Assembly (NCBI RefSeq): GCF_000292245.2
Contig: NZ_ALPT02000064.1
Span: 1 to 24,573, forward strand
Origin: Alkalihalobacillus alcalophilus ATCC 27647 = CGMCC 1.3604
Lineage (GTDB): Bacteria > Bacillota > Bacilli > Bacillales > Bacillaceae_D
DNA: 24,573 nucleotides
Direction of reading: 5' to 3'
Positions 6,339-13,675 of this stretch are shown piece by piece. Below the pieces are notes generated by a model. That model worked only from the letters and a program-made list of their open reading frames with translations, made no database searches and was not told where the DNA came from. The stretch's first letter is position 1; every line of letters begins with the position of its first letter. Made by a program: the position numbers and the translations under genes.

Positions 6339-6636
6339 ATTTAGATATAAGAATGATTTCTCGAACCGATTCAATCACTTCTAAACCTTACACCATAAGG
6401 GTAATTGGGGTGAATTTGAATTAATGTGTGGTGGTCTCGTTTCATTAAAGATGCATCTGTATACATTTCTAATTTTGTTATGATAACTAAAATTTGTAGC
6501 ACCTTGCAGTTTCGTTGGTAATCTCTCTTGTCTTTGGTATAGTTAGTATAATTCGTTTTGTTTTTAACTTGATTATTGTTTTTGGTCTTGTAGCTCTTTT
6601 GATATATTTCGGTTGTGCTGGTTAATTGAGTTATCA

Positions 6637-7000
6637 GACCGAGTCGATTGACCGGTTATATAGCCAACTTTCGCTCTTATTCTTTATATATCTTCGTTCT
6701 ATAATTTTATCCTCCGCCATTAAGTACGTTTTGAACCACTTATTAGGTCTAGGGATAAAATAGACCTCTTCAAAATATGGGTATTTGCTAATGTAATCGT
6801 TTTTCGACGTTGTTAATTCATTTGTAATTTTCTCAAAATCCTCCAGTTTGCCACTACTCCAATTAGACCAGCAATCGCAAGATATATGCAACAAACAAAG
6901 GTGTTGAAGTAAGTGATTCAGTAAGGATTCTAAACATGCCCACAGCGAAAATAAGTAAACTACCTACAAGTGTAATAATCGTGCGAGTTTTTTTAGTCAA
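6637..7000 (-). pseudogene. Frame-broken small membrane protein gene
   Basis: A TTG start at 7000 with GGAGGT six bases upstream opens a frame reading KKTRTIITLVGSLLIFAVG and on to about 6882, where it runs into a stop. A second frame continues as AIAGLIGVVANW and a third (6634-6894) as a soluble charged tail with KYPYFEEVYFIPRPNKW. Read together these give one plausible protein with two N-terminal membrane helices and a cytoplasmic domain, broken by two frameshifts. The family is not recognised. The tail frame alone has only a TTG start without a ribosome binding site. Confidence 0.4.
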
Positions 7001-7159
7001 TTTACAAACCTCCAAGATAATATTCGCCTAATAAAATGTTAACACACATGGAATTTAATGTTAATAATTATTGAACTATTCTGCTCGTTAGTGGGAGTGC
7101 AATCTATGTATATCTGTATGGATATGAAAAAGATTGGTTATTTATACCCTTGCTAAAAT

Positions 7160-7256
7160 CTCCTTCCCTCTGCTACAGAGTCGGTACCTCCTGTTAAAAA
7201 GTTGGTATCTGAAGTGGAAGAAAGAGAGAAGAAAAACGCAGGAAAGAACGATGTGC
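7160..7256 (+). repeat. Repeated segment, copy 2
   Basis: It is homologous to 2562-2660 (differing at a handful of positions over the 50-bp core) and to 11181-11280. This copy has the cleanest reading frame, giving SVPPVKKLVSEVEEREKKN. It runs in frame into the tnsA fragment that follows. Unlike the other two copies, no transposon end precedes it. Confidence 0.5.
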
Positions 7257-7270
7257 TTAAGTGTCATTTT

Positions 7271-7420
7271 AGTATTCAAGATGTTTCCTCATTGGGAAGA
7301 ACCACTCGCTTAAAAGGTCTTAAAAACGAATAGGTAGTACGAATACTTATCTAATTTGGAACGAGAATATACTGATTTTTTTGTTGGTATTCGAAAACAA
7401 CTTCCTTTATTACTGTCGGA
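7271..7420 (+). pseudogene. tnsA: tnsA internal remnant
   Basis: The translation gives IQDVSSLGRTTRLKGLK, then a stop, then in other frames LEREY and VGIRKQLPLLL. These align with residues 32-83 of the copy at 477, including the motif with the first catalytic Glu. Several frameshifts and a stop make it a clear pseudogene. Neither the right end nor the leader is present. Confidence 0.7.
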
Positions 7421-7458
7421 TCTGTTCGAATGAAAATTCTAAAAAAACAAACAAATAA

Positions 7459-7487
7459 TTGAACTATTTTATCTCCTCCGTTATAAT
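7459..7487 (+). promoter_or_regulatory. Sigma-A promoter for the BASS transporter
   Basis: TTGAAC (7459-7464) and TATAAT (7482-7487) are separated by 17 bp. The start codon is about 80 bp downstream, leaving an untranslated leader that contains the short palindrome TATACAGTATA. Confidence 0.6.
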
Positions 7488-7568
7488 AGGTTCATTGTGT
7501 TCATATACAGTATACAATTGTCCTTTCGATAATGGTTATATTGTTAATAATATGTTGGGGTGACTATC

Positions 7569-8549
7569 ATGAAATTACTAGAGGCGATAAGCAGTTTTGC
7601 GGGGAAATATTTTGTTTTTCTTGTTATTGGGGCGAGTGTGCTGGCATTCTTTGTTCCAGAACCTTTTTTACCGATAAGCAGTTATGTACCCATTTTACTA
7701 GGTATCATTATGTTCGGAATGGGGATGACGTTAAAACCAGTTGATTTTAAGATGGTAGCTAAGCATCCGTTACCAGTTGTTTTAGGCTTAATTGCTCAAT
7801 TTACAATTATGCCCTTAACCGCCTTTGCGATTGCCTACCTTTTAAATCTTCCTGCTGAGTTAGCCGCTGGATTAGTATTATTAGGATCGGTTCCAGGAGG
7901 GACATCTTCCAATGTGATGGTGTACCTTGCCAAAGGAGATTTGCCTTTATCGATAACGATGACATCCTTTTCTACTTTGGTTGCACCGTTAGCAACACCA
8001 GCTATTTTATATGTATTGGCGAACCAATGGATGCCCGTTCATTTTTGGGATATGTTTACGATGATTGTTCAAGTGATTATTATACCGGTTTCACTAGGTC
8101 TTATTATTAAAAAATTCCTGCCGAGCTTTTCCTTAAAGGCAGAGAAAGGAATGCCACTTGTTTCAGTATTAGCTGTGCTCGCGATTTTGTCTGCTGTAGT
8201 GGCAGCTAATCAAGCCACGTTAATGGAAGCGGGTCTCATCGTCTTTTTAGCTGTTATCTTGCATAATGCTGCTGGGTTAACTCTTGGATACGCAGCAGCT
8301 GCTGCCTTTAAACTGTCACCTAGTCAACGGCGAGCGGTCTCTATTGAGATTGGCATGCAAAACACAGGGCTTGGAGCAACCTTGGCGACTGCTCATTTAA
8401 CCCCTTTTGCAGCGATTCCAAGTGTTATTGGTGCCGCTTGGCATAATTTCACGGGAACGATACTAGCTACTTACTGGTCACGGAATGAAATAGTAGATGA
8501 CCAACAAATAAATCAGAGCAGTCAGCCAGAGAAGGACAAAGTCGTTTAG
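7569..8549 (+). CDS. Bile acid:sodium symporter (BASS) family transporter
   Basis: This 326-residue inner-membrane protein has about ten hydrophobic segments and couples sodium entry to uptake of an organic acid. Family marks are LGIIMFGMGMTL near residue 45, LGSVPGGTSSNVMVYLAKGD (about 113-132) and the EIGMQNTGLGATLA segment (about 268-281), the crossover regions that bind sodium in BASS proteins. The ATG at 7569 is preferred over a GTG at 7560 because GGGGTGA sits just before it. It resembles B. subtilis YocS and PanS-like members more than true bile-acid carriers; candidate substrates are pantoate or keto acids. It has its own promoter and a shared terminator at 8640-8676. It stands convergent to the MFS gene. 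Confidence 0.88.
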   Translation: MKLLEAISSFAGKYFVFLVIGASVLAFFVPEPFLPISSYVPILLGIIMFGMGMTLKPVDFKMVAKHPLPVVLGLIAQFTIMPLTAFAIAYLLNLPAELAAGLVLLGSVPGGTSSNVMVYLAKGDLPLSITMTSFSTLVAPLATPAILYVLANQWMPVHFWDMFTMIVQVIIIPVSLGLIIKKFLPSFSLKAEKGMPLVSVLAVLAILSAVVAANQATLMEAGLIVFLAVILHNAAGLTLGYAAAAAFKLSPSQRRAVSIEIGMQNTGLGATLATAHLTPFAAIPSVIGAAWHNFTGTILATYWSRNEIVDDQQINQSSQPEKDKVV

Positions 8550-8639
8550 GAAATCTGAGAAAGAGCTTTTTTAGGAAACTTATTAAATAAACTTCACGGT
8601 TGAGAATTAGGCTTAAGAGTAGAGTTATAAAAGGTAGAA

Positions 8640-8676
8640 ACACCCCTTTAGACATGATTATCTAAAGGGGTGTTTT
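8640..8676. terminator. Bidirectional terminator identical in part to the tnsA leader
   Basis: Thirteen-base perfect arms (8640-8652 and 8661-8673) lie between two convergent genes. From 8654 to 8676 the sequence is identical over 23 bases to 453-475 in the tnsA leader. It appears to be a transposon leader hairpin now serving as a terminator for the BASS gene and, read the other way, the MFS gene. Confidence 0.7.
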
Positions 8677-8688
8677 CTGGAAGGGAAA

Positions 8689-9906
8689 TTAATAGTTAGA
8701 CTTGTAGTTTCTATACGTCTGACCTAACCACAAAATAGCAAGAGCAATCATTAATCCAACAATAGAGAAGGATAAAATGATTAATTGAATATCAAATCCT
8801 CTAGAAACGAGTAAAGTTACACTTGCATAGGCAAGCGGATCAAACCCGTTCATTGCTAAGAAGACAATACTCATGACTCTCCCCATAATACGGGGATCCG
8901 TATCTTCTTGGGCGGAAGTGAAAAAGGGGATTGAAACAAATGTCATGGTAAATCCAATTAAGAACGCCAATGTTGTCAAAATATACAAATTAGGAATTTG
9001 ACTAAAGGCTATAGCGACGATTAATGTGGCAATTAATCCAGCAATCGAGGTGAATCCCCGACGACGAATTTTGACTACACCAATTATGGCTGTACTTACT
9101 AGCATCCCCACGCCTAAAGCAGCTTCAATGTAACTAAGATTAATCGGTGTCCCTCCATACGTTTCCACTAAAATCGGAATGGCAATCGATATCGCTCCGA
9201 AAGCAAAGAAGTTTAACGTAATTAAAATAAGAATACCTGTCATTAAAAATTTACTTGCTTTTACATAGGAAAATCCTTCTATGAGATCTTTAAGCGGTGT
9301 TTGTTTTATTGTATTGTCTACGGGACCTTCTTTTAAGAAAGGTGGAAACATAAAAAAGGCAGAGAAAAGAACAATAATAGCCGAGACTAAATAACCCGCT
9401 GTTACGCCACCAAATTCCATGACACTCCCAGCTATAATAGGTCCAATAACAAAACCAAGCTGACCCAATCCTTGAATAGCGGCATTTGCTTGTTTTATTT
9501 GGTGTTTCTGGACTATTTTCGGGATTAAGGATGTTCCTGCTGGTCCAGAAAAAGCATCTAATGTTCCAAAAAAGAATCCCAAAATTATCAAGTATCCAAA
9601 TGTTAACTGATTGGCATTGTTCAATAAAAAGATGATAACGAGAAGAACTCCTTGGATGGAACTCGTACTGAACATAATGGTCGTCTTCTTGAATTTATCA
9701 GCAAGAACTCCACCAAATGCCATCATGAGAATACGTGGCACAGTAACGGCAATAAGTATAATGCCCAATGAGCTAGCAGAACCTAAATCAGAAATGACAA
9801 ACCAAGTGGTTGTCATGAAAAACATACTAAAACCAATAATCGCCAAAAAACTCCCGAGAAATAGAAAGATAAAAGGTCTATTTCTAATTAATGATTGTTG
9901 TTCCAT
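8689..9906 (-). CDS. MFS drug-efflux transporter (DHA3 type)
   Basis: This 405-residue protein has twelve predicted membrane helices and belongs to the drug:H+ antiporter-3 group that includes macrolide and tetracycline exporters. The MFS signature between helices 2 and 3 reads FGGVLADKFKKT (about residues 59-70), and GPIIAGSVMEFGG (about 155-167) matches the motif-C region of antiporters. The ATG at 9906 has GAGGAGGAAGG just upstream. Its promoter (9942-9972) has a 19-bp spacer and an operator like that of the divergent MerR gene, so it is probably induced by the compound that MerR senses. A 208-bp MITE lies between the two genes. The substrate is unknown. Confidence 0.85.
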   Translation of the reverse strand: MEQQSLIRNRPFIFLFLGSFLAIIGFSMFFMTTTWFVISDLGSASSLGIILIAVTVPRILMMAFGGVLADKFKKTTIMFSTSSIQGVLLVIIFLLNNANQLTFGYLIILGFFFGTLDAFSGPAGTSLIPKIVQKHQIKQANAAIQGLGQLGFVIGPIIAGSVMEFGGVTAGYLVSAIIVLFSAFFMFPPFLKEGPVDNTIKQTPLKDLIEGFSYVKASKFLMTGILILITLNFFAFGAISIAIPILVETYGGTPINLSYIEAALGVGMLVSTAIIGVVKIRRRGFTSIAGLIATLIVAIAFSQIPNLYILTTLAFLIGFTMTFVSIPFFTSAQEDTDPRIMGRVMSIVFLAMNGFDPLAYASVTLLVSRGFDIQLIILSFSIVGLMIALAILWLGQTYRNYKSNY

Positions 9907-9941
9907 ACATAACCTTCCTCCTCAAATTTAATACATATCCA

Positions 9942-9972
9942 ATCATAGATTGTGACGTAATGTCGTAAGCAA
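9942..9972 (-). promoter_or_regulatory. MerR-type promoter of the MFS gene
   Basis: On the minus strand, TTGCTT (9972-9967) and TATGAT (9947-9942) are separated by 19 bp, the overlong spacer typical of MerR-activated promoters. The spacer contains ATTACGTCAC, close to the TTACGTAAC in the merR promoter. Confidence 0.6.
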
Positions 9973-9985
9973 GCTTTTTCTAATA

Positions 9986-10193
9986 ACTCAACTTTCGCAT
10001 CAAGAAAAAAATAATAGGCCCTCCGGCGGTCGCTCCCAAACAGACACTCCGCGTCCTGCAGGACGCGGAGTATGGTTTTGGTAGCGACAGCCGAAGCGCT
10101 TCTTTTAGTGAACAGATTCTTTCAACAGCCTACGAAGAGATGTGTTCAGACTGTCAACGATTAAGGGTCAATTATACGCTGCGAAAGTTGAGT
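9986..10193. mobile_element. 208-bp MITE with GC-rich palindrome
   Basis: Terminal inverted repeats ACTCAACTTTCGCA (9986-9999) and TGCGAAAGTTGAGT (10180-10193) match over 14 bases, and AATA flanks both sides as a possible 4-bp target duplication. The centre is a perfect 26-bp palindrome (10046-10071) nested in outer arms (10024-10040 and 10077-10093, two mismatches in 17). There is no coding capacity. It is probably mobilised by an IS transposase elsewhere. It separates the MFS and merR promoters. Confidence 0.7.
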
Positions 10194-10254
10194 AATAAAA
10201 AAAACGCCATTTTAGTTTCGTTAACTTATATTAGTAAAACGATTAACAAGTGTA

Positions 10255-10285
10255 TTGATTGTGACCTTACGTAACAGTTTATAAT
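10255..10285 (+). promoter_or_regulatory. MerR-type promoter of the merR gene
   Basis: TTGATT (10255-10260) and TATAAT (10280-10285) are separated by 19 bp. The spacer contains the 8-bp palindrome TTACGTAA (10267-10274) and fits autoregulation by the encoded MerR protein. Confidence 0.65.
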
Positions 10286-10308
10286 TCAGTAAGGAGGGAG
10301 GTCTTCAC

Positions 10309-11085
10309 ATGGAAGTAACAATTGGTCAGTTTGCAAAATTAGTAGGTTCAACGGTGAGAACACTACGGTACTACGATAAAATCGGGTTGCTTACTCCGAA
10401 AAATTTGAATAAAAATGGGCGAAAAGTATATACACGATTAGATTGGGAACTTTTTCAGCAAATAATGATTTTAAAACATTTTGGTTTATCTTTAAATGAA
10501 ATAAAAGAACAAATGACTAACCAGAAGTTAAAAAATCGAGAGTTATTGCGGGTACAGAAGCAGTTAATTGAAAAAAAACAAGCGGAATTAAATGATAAGT
10601 TAGAAGTAATTACGAGGATGGAGCGGCTATACACCATTGAAGGGATTTCTGAGGAAGAATTAAATGAATTTGCTTTTATTATGCTTGATTTATTTAGACG
10701 GGAAAAATCACAAATCCAAGTATGGGAAGAACATTTTATAGCTGACAAGCAGCTCATGAAAGAAATAAAGTTGCTTCATGATCCAGAATATAAGAAGAAA
10801 ATGGATAGAGAAACATGGCATTTAATTCAAGCGATTAGAAAGGCTATTCAGTCTAATGATTCTACAAGCAGAAACAAAATACAAGAAATTCTAAATAAAA
10901 TGGATAACTTATTTCCAGCGAGTAAAAGCTTTTTAAGTCTTACTGATGATGATCATTTTCTTTCCAAACACAATCATGAGTTTAATAATTATTTTCCTGA
11001 AGACATCGCTAGATATATTTATAAAGAAATGAAAGCGTATTATGATGATAAAGAAAATAGTAGCGATAAAGATAATAATAAGTAA
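10309..11085 (+). CDS. MerR-family transcriptional regulator
   Basis: This 258-residue cytoplasmic regulator opens with a typical MerR winged helix (IGQFAKLVGSTVRTLRYYDK, 5-24, then the wing with GRKVYTRLD), a coiled-coil dimerisation helix (about 75-105) and a longer C-terminal domain of about 145 residues that resembles the TipAS-like effector-binding part of multidrug-sensing members. The ribosome binding site AAGGAGG precedes ATG 10309. It is divergent from the MFS exporter, and both promoters have 19-bp spacers with a shared dyad, so it probably activates the exporter and itself upon drug binding. The highly charged tail (residues 247-258) is Asp/Asn/Lys-rich. Confidence 0.85.
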   Translation: MEVTIGQFAKLVGSTVRTLRYYDKIGLLTPKNLNKNGRKVYTRLDWELFQQIMILKHFGLSLNEIKEQMTNQKLKNRELLRVQKQLIEKKQAELNDKLEVITRMERLYTIEGISEEELNEFAFIMLDLFRREKSQIQVWEEHFIADKQLMKEIKLLHDPEYKKKMDRETWHLIQAIRKAIQSNDSTSRNKIQEILNKMDNLFPASKSFLSLTDDDHFLSKHNHEFNNYFPEDIARYIYKEMKAYYDDKENSSDKDNNK

Positions 11086-11150
11086 GGTAACAGGGGGAAC
11101 TTTTTACGGGTTCTTCTAATTTAACGTAAGATGTGAGTTGGTGAGGTATC

Positions 11151-11178
11151 TTTGATCAAACTTTATTTCAAACCTACT
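11151..11178 (-). repeat. Tn7-like left-type end
   Basis: GATCAAACTTTATTTCAAA (11154-11172) plus CCTACT repeats the left ends at 2539 and 6256. The preceding 50 bp also resemble 2462-2511 (GTAAGATRTG then GTGAGGTATC against GTGGAATGTC). The tip base is T (11178), where other tips end in A, mirroring the A-for-T at 331 and 5048. The outer flank is repeated segment copy 3. Confidence 0.6.
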
Positions 11179-11180
11179 GA

Positions 11181-11280
11181 TCTCCCCAACTAAAAATTCA
11201 GTATCCAAAGTAGATGAAAGAGAGAAGGGGAAATCAGGAAAGCGCTATGTACTCAACCTTCATTCAATCGTTCAGACTGG
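11181..11280 (+). repeat. Repeated segment, copy 3
   Basis: It lies directly outside the left end, as copy 1 does outside the end at 2539. Shared blocks are GAAAGAGAGAAGG, CAGGAAAG and, at the end, GACTGGATTCAATA (against GGCTGGATTCAATA at 2699). This copy is shorter and more diverged, and the terminator arm is lost. Confidence 0.45.
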
Positions 11281-11518
11281 ATTCAATAAATTATTAAATA
11301 CCTTTTAGAGTATTATAATGAGTTGGTTTAGGGAGAATTCAACTGTAAAAAAAGAAACGATAGCTGCTTAAACTATTCATTAAACGTTTATTTAATATGA
11401 AAGTTTACTTATAGTTAGGCTGAATCTAATAAGGGATTCAGCTTATTTTTTGTTTTATACGAACCGGACTTAGCGAGAATTTTTTTAGAAAGTCTATTCA
11501 TGTAATTCGCTAAACACT
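11281..11518. other. Non-coding stretch with one terminator
   Basis: I see no credible gene here. GCTGAATC (11419-11426) and GATTCAGC (11435-11442) form a short hairpin followed by a T-rich run to 11451, a rho-independent terminator whose gene is no longer recognisable. Confidence 0.55.
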
Positions 11519-11863
11519 GTGCTTGCTACGGTGATTGATGGAGACACAAATAACGTGATAGGAACTATACCAGTTGGTGATTTTCCTTATGGGATCGGAG
11601 TGAACCCAAATACGAACATGATTTATGTTACAAATATTAATAACAATAATGTCTCAGTGATTAGTGGACTAACAAATACGGTGGTGGCTACGGTACCTGT
11701 TGGGGCTTCCCCACGTGGAGTGGGAGTAAATCCAAATACGAACACGATTTATGTCGCCAATACAAATGATAATAGTGTCTCAGTCATTGAGGGAATAACT
11801 AATACGGTGATTGCCACGGTTCCGGTTGGAAATGAACCATGGGGTATTGGAGTGAATCCTTAG
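11519..11863 (+). pseudogene. YVTN beta-propeller repeat protein fragment
   Basis: Nearly three repeats of 42 residues are present, each with the pattern T-I/V-P-V-G...GVNPNTN-x-IYV-x-N...NNVSVI, the classic YVTN blade seen in secreted or surface beta-propellers. The period in DNA is 126 bp, and copies share blocks such as GGAGTGAACCCAAATACGAA. The frame opens after a TAG at 11486-11488 with no ATG, signal peptide or ribosome binding site (GTG 11519 is nominal) and stops inside a blade at 11863. A full propeller needs six to eight blades, so this is a piece of a decayed gene rather than a complete protein. Confidence 0.7.
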
Positions 11864-11893
11864 TTACACATGAGCACAGTAAGCAGATAAAAA

Positions 11894-11931
11894 AAAGCCC
11901 CTAAAAAAGCGATGACTTTTTCAAGGGCTTT
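11894..11931 (-). terminator. Terminator of glnS
   Basis: Sixteen-base arms (11894-11909 and 11916-11931) pair with a few wobbles. On the minus strand a T-run follows, six bases after the glnS stop codon. Confidence 0.8.
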
Positions 11932-11936
11932 ATGTT

Positions 11937-13577
11937 TTAAAGTTTAAACGAACTTTTTAATGAAACGATGAGATTAAAAACGGGTTTTTCCGGTGTTGTG
12001 TCTTTTGGATCGACATTAAAGTAACCATGTCTGAAAAATTGAAACTTCTCTTGTGCTTGAACATCCTTCATTGTTGGTTCAACAAAGCCTTGAAGGACTT
12101 GTAAAGATTGGGGGTTGATTTGCTCAAGGAAGTTCTTTTCCGTGCCCTCTTCATTGTTTAAAAGGAGTGGCTCATATAAACGGAATTCAGCTGGTATCGC
12201 TTGTGAGGCTTCGACCCAATGAAGCGTTCCTTTTACTTTTCTTCCGGTGAATCCAGACCCGCTTTTTGTTTCAGGATCGTACGTACAATGAATTTCGATC
12301 ACATTTCCTTCTTCGTCCTTAATGACGTCTTCGCACTTAATGAAGTAGGCGTGTTTTAAACGAACTTCGTTACCTGGGAATAAGCGGAAATATTTTTTCG
12401 GAGGGTTCTCCATGAAGTCTTCTTGTTCAATGTAAATTTCTCTGGAAAATGGGATTTGACGCATGCCCATTTCAGGATTTTCTGGATTGATTTCGGCATC
12501 AAGCATTTCAACTTGTCCTTCTGGATAATTCGTAATCACAACTTTTAATGGGCGAATGATTCCCATCGTACGTGGAGCCTTCAATTTTAAATCTTCACGT
12601 ACAAAGTAGTCTAACATTTGCGAATCGACTTCTCCTGAGCCTTTAGAGACTCCTGTTTCGTTTACAAATGTACGGATCGCCTCAGGTGTATACCCTCTCC
12701 GTCTTAATCCAGAAATCGTTGGCATTCGTGGGTCATCCCAGCCATCGACGATTTTTTCGTCTACAAGTTGTTTCAGCTTTCGTTTACTCATAACCGTATT
12801 TGTAATGTTTAAGCGTCCGAATTCCGTTTGTTCAGGAATATGCTCCATCTCACATTCAGCGACTACCCAATTATAAAGTGGGCGTTGATCTTCAAATTCA
12901 GTCGTACATAAGGAGTGAGTTACGCCTTCAATCGCATCCTCTAACGGATGAGCAAAAGCATACATTGGGTAAATGCACCATGCATCGCCAGTGTTATGAT
13001 GTGTCGCATGAGCAATTCGATAAATGATCGGATCACGCAAATTGATATTTGGTGAACTCATGTCGATTTTGGCACGTAAAACTCTTTCACCGTTACCGAA
13101 CTCCCCGTTACGCATTTGTTCGAAAAGTTTAAGGTTTTCCTCGATGGAGCGATTTCGATAAGGACTGTCCTTACCTGGTTCTGTTAACGTTCCACGATAT
13201 TCACGAATTTCTTCTTGGGACAAATCATCAACATAGGCTTTTCCCTTTTTAATGAGTAGAACAGCTCGATCATACATTTCTTGAAAGTAATCCGAAGCAA
13301 AGAAAAGGTCATCCCATTTATAACCTAACCATTCGATATCTTCTTTAATGGCCTTGACATACTCGCTGTCTTCCTTAAGGGGGTTCGTATCATCAAAACG
13401 AAGGTTCACTTTCCCGTTGAAATCATTAGCTAAGCCAAAATTGATCACAATCGATTTCGCATGTCCAATATGTAGGTAGCCGTTTGGTTCTGGAGGGAAT
13501 CGAGTGACGACATGGTCTCGCTTCTTTGTTTCTAAGTCTTTTTTTATTAAGCTCCGTAGAAAATTGGAATTTTCCAT
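11937..13577 (-). CDS. glnS: Glutaminyl-tRNA synthetase
   Basis: This 546-residue class I aminoacyl-tRNA synthetase charges tRNA-Gln with glutamine in the cytoplasm. Visible marks are RFPPEPNGYLHIGHAKSI with the HIGH motif at 36-39, the glutamine-pocket region DDTNP, CIYPMYAFAHPLEDAIEGVTH, and the KMSKS equivalent VMSKRK (262-267). The C-terminal half is the anticodon-binding double beta-barrel, ending with the GYFNVD and KPVFN segments. Length matches the E. coli enzyme (554). AGGATGA precedes ATG 13577. I see no T-box leader. Many Bacilli, including B. subtilis, lack GlnRS and make Gln-tRNA through GatCAB, so this gene is likely an acquired or retained alternative. Its tail SLKSSFKL is shorter than in proteobacterial forms. 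Confidence 0.95.
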   Translation of the reverse strand: MENSNFLRSLIKKDLETKKRDHVVTRFPPEPNGYLHIGHAKSIVINFGLANDFNGKVNLRFDDTNPLKEDSEYVKAIKEDIEWLGYKWDDLFFASDYFQEMYDRAVLLIKKGKAYVDDLSQEEIREYRGTLTEPGKDSPYRNRSIEENLKLFEQMRNGEFGNGERVLRAKIDMSSPNINLRDPIIYRIAHATHHNTGDAWCIYPMYAFAHPLEDAIEGVTHSLCTTEFEDQRPLYNWVVAECEMEHIPEQTEFGRLNITNTVMSKRKLKQLVDEKIVDGWDDPRMPTISGLRRRGYTPEAIRTFVNETGVSKGSGEVDSQMLDYFVREDLKLKAPRTMGIIRPLKVVITNYPEGQVEMLDAEINPENPEMGMRQIPFSREIYIEQEDFMENPPKKYFRLFPGNEVRLKHAYFIKCEDVIKDEEGNVIEIHCTYDPETKSGSGFTGRKVKGTLHWVEASQAIPAEFRLYEPLLLNNEEGTEKNFLEQINPQSLQVLQGFVEPTMKDVQAQEKFQFFRHGYFNVDPKDTTPEKPVFNLIVSLKSSFKL

Positions 13578-13675
13578 TTTGTATCATCCTATCTTTAAAA
13601 TTCTATGTGCATCATTTTTCCATATTATCTGTTGAACATATTGTATCACAAGTCATTGTATGAGCAAATGTACGT

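Noticed and set aside
331..11178. Clean element boundaries with 5-bp target duplications
   Set aside because: Flanks of every left/right pairing were compared, with the terminus taken at either base, and none match; element limits therefore remain tentative.
13578..13675. T-box leader for glnS
   Set aside because: The leader is under 100 bases and shows neither the conserved T-box sequence nor an antiterminator hairpin.
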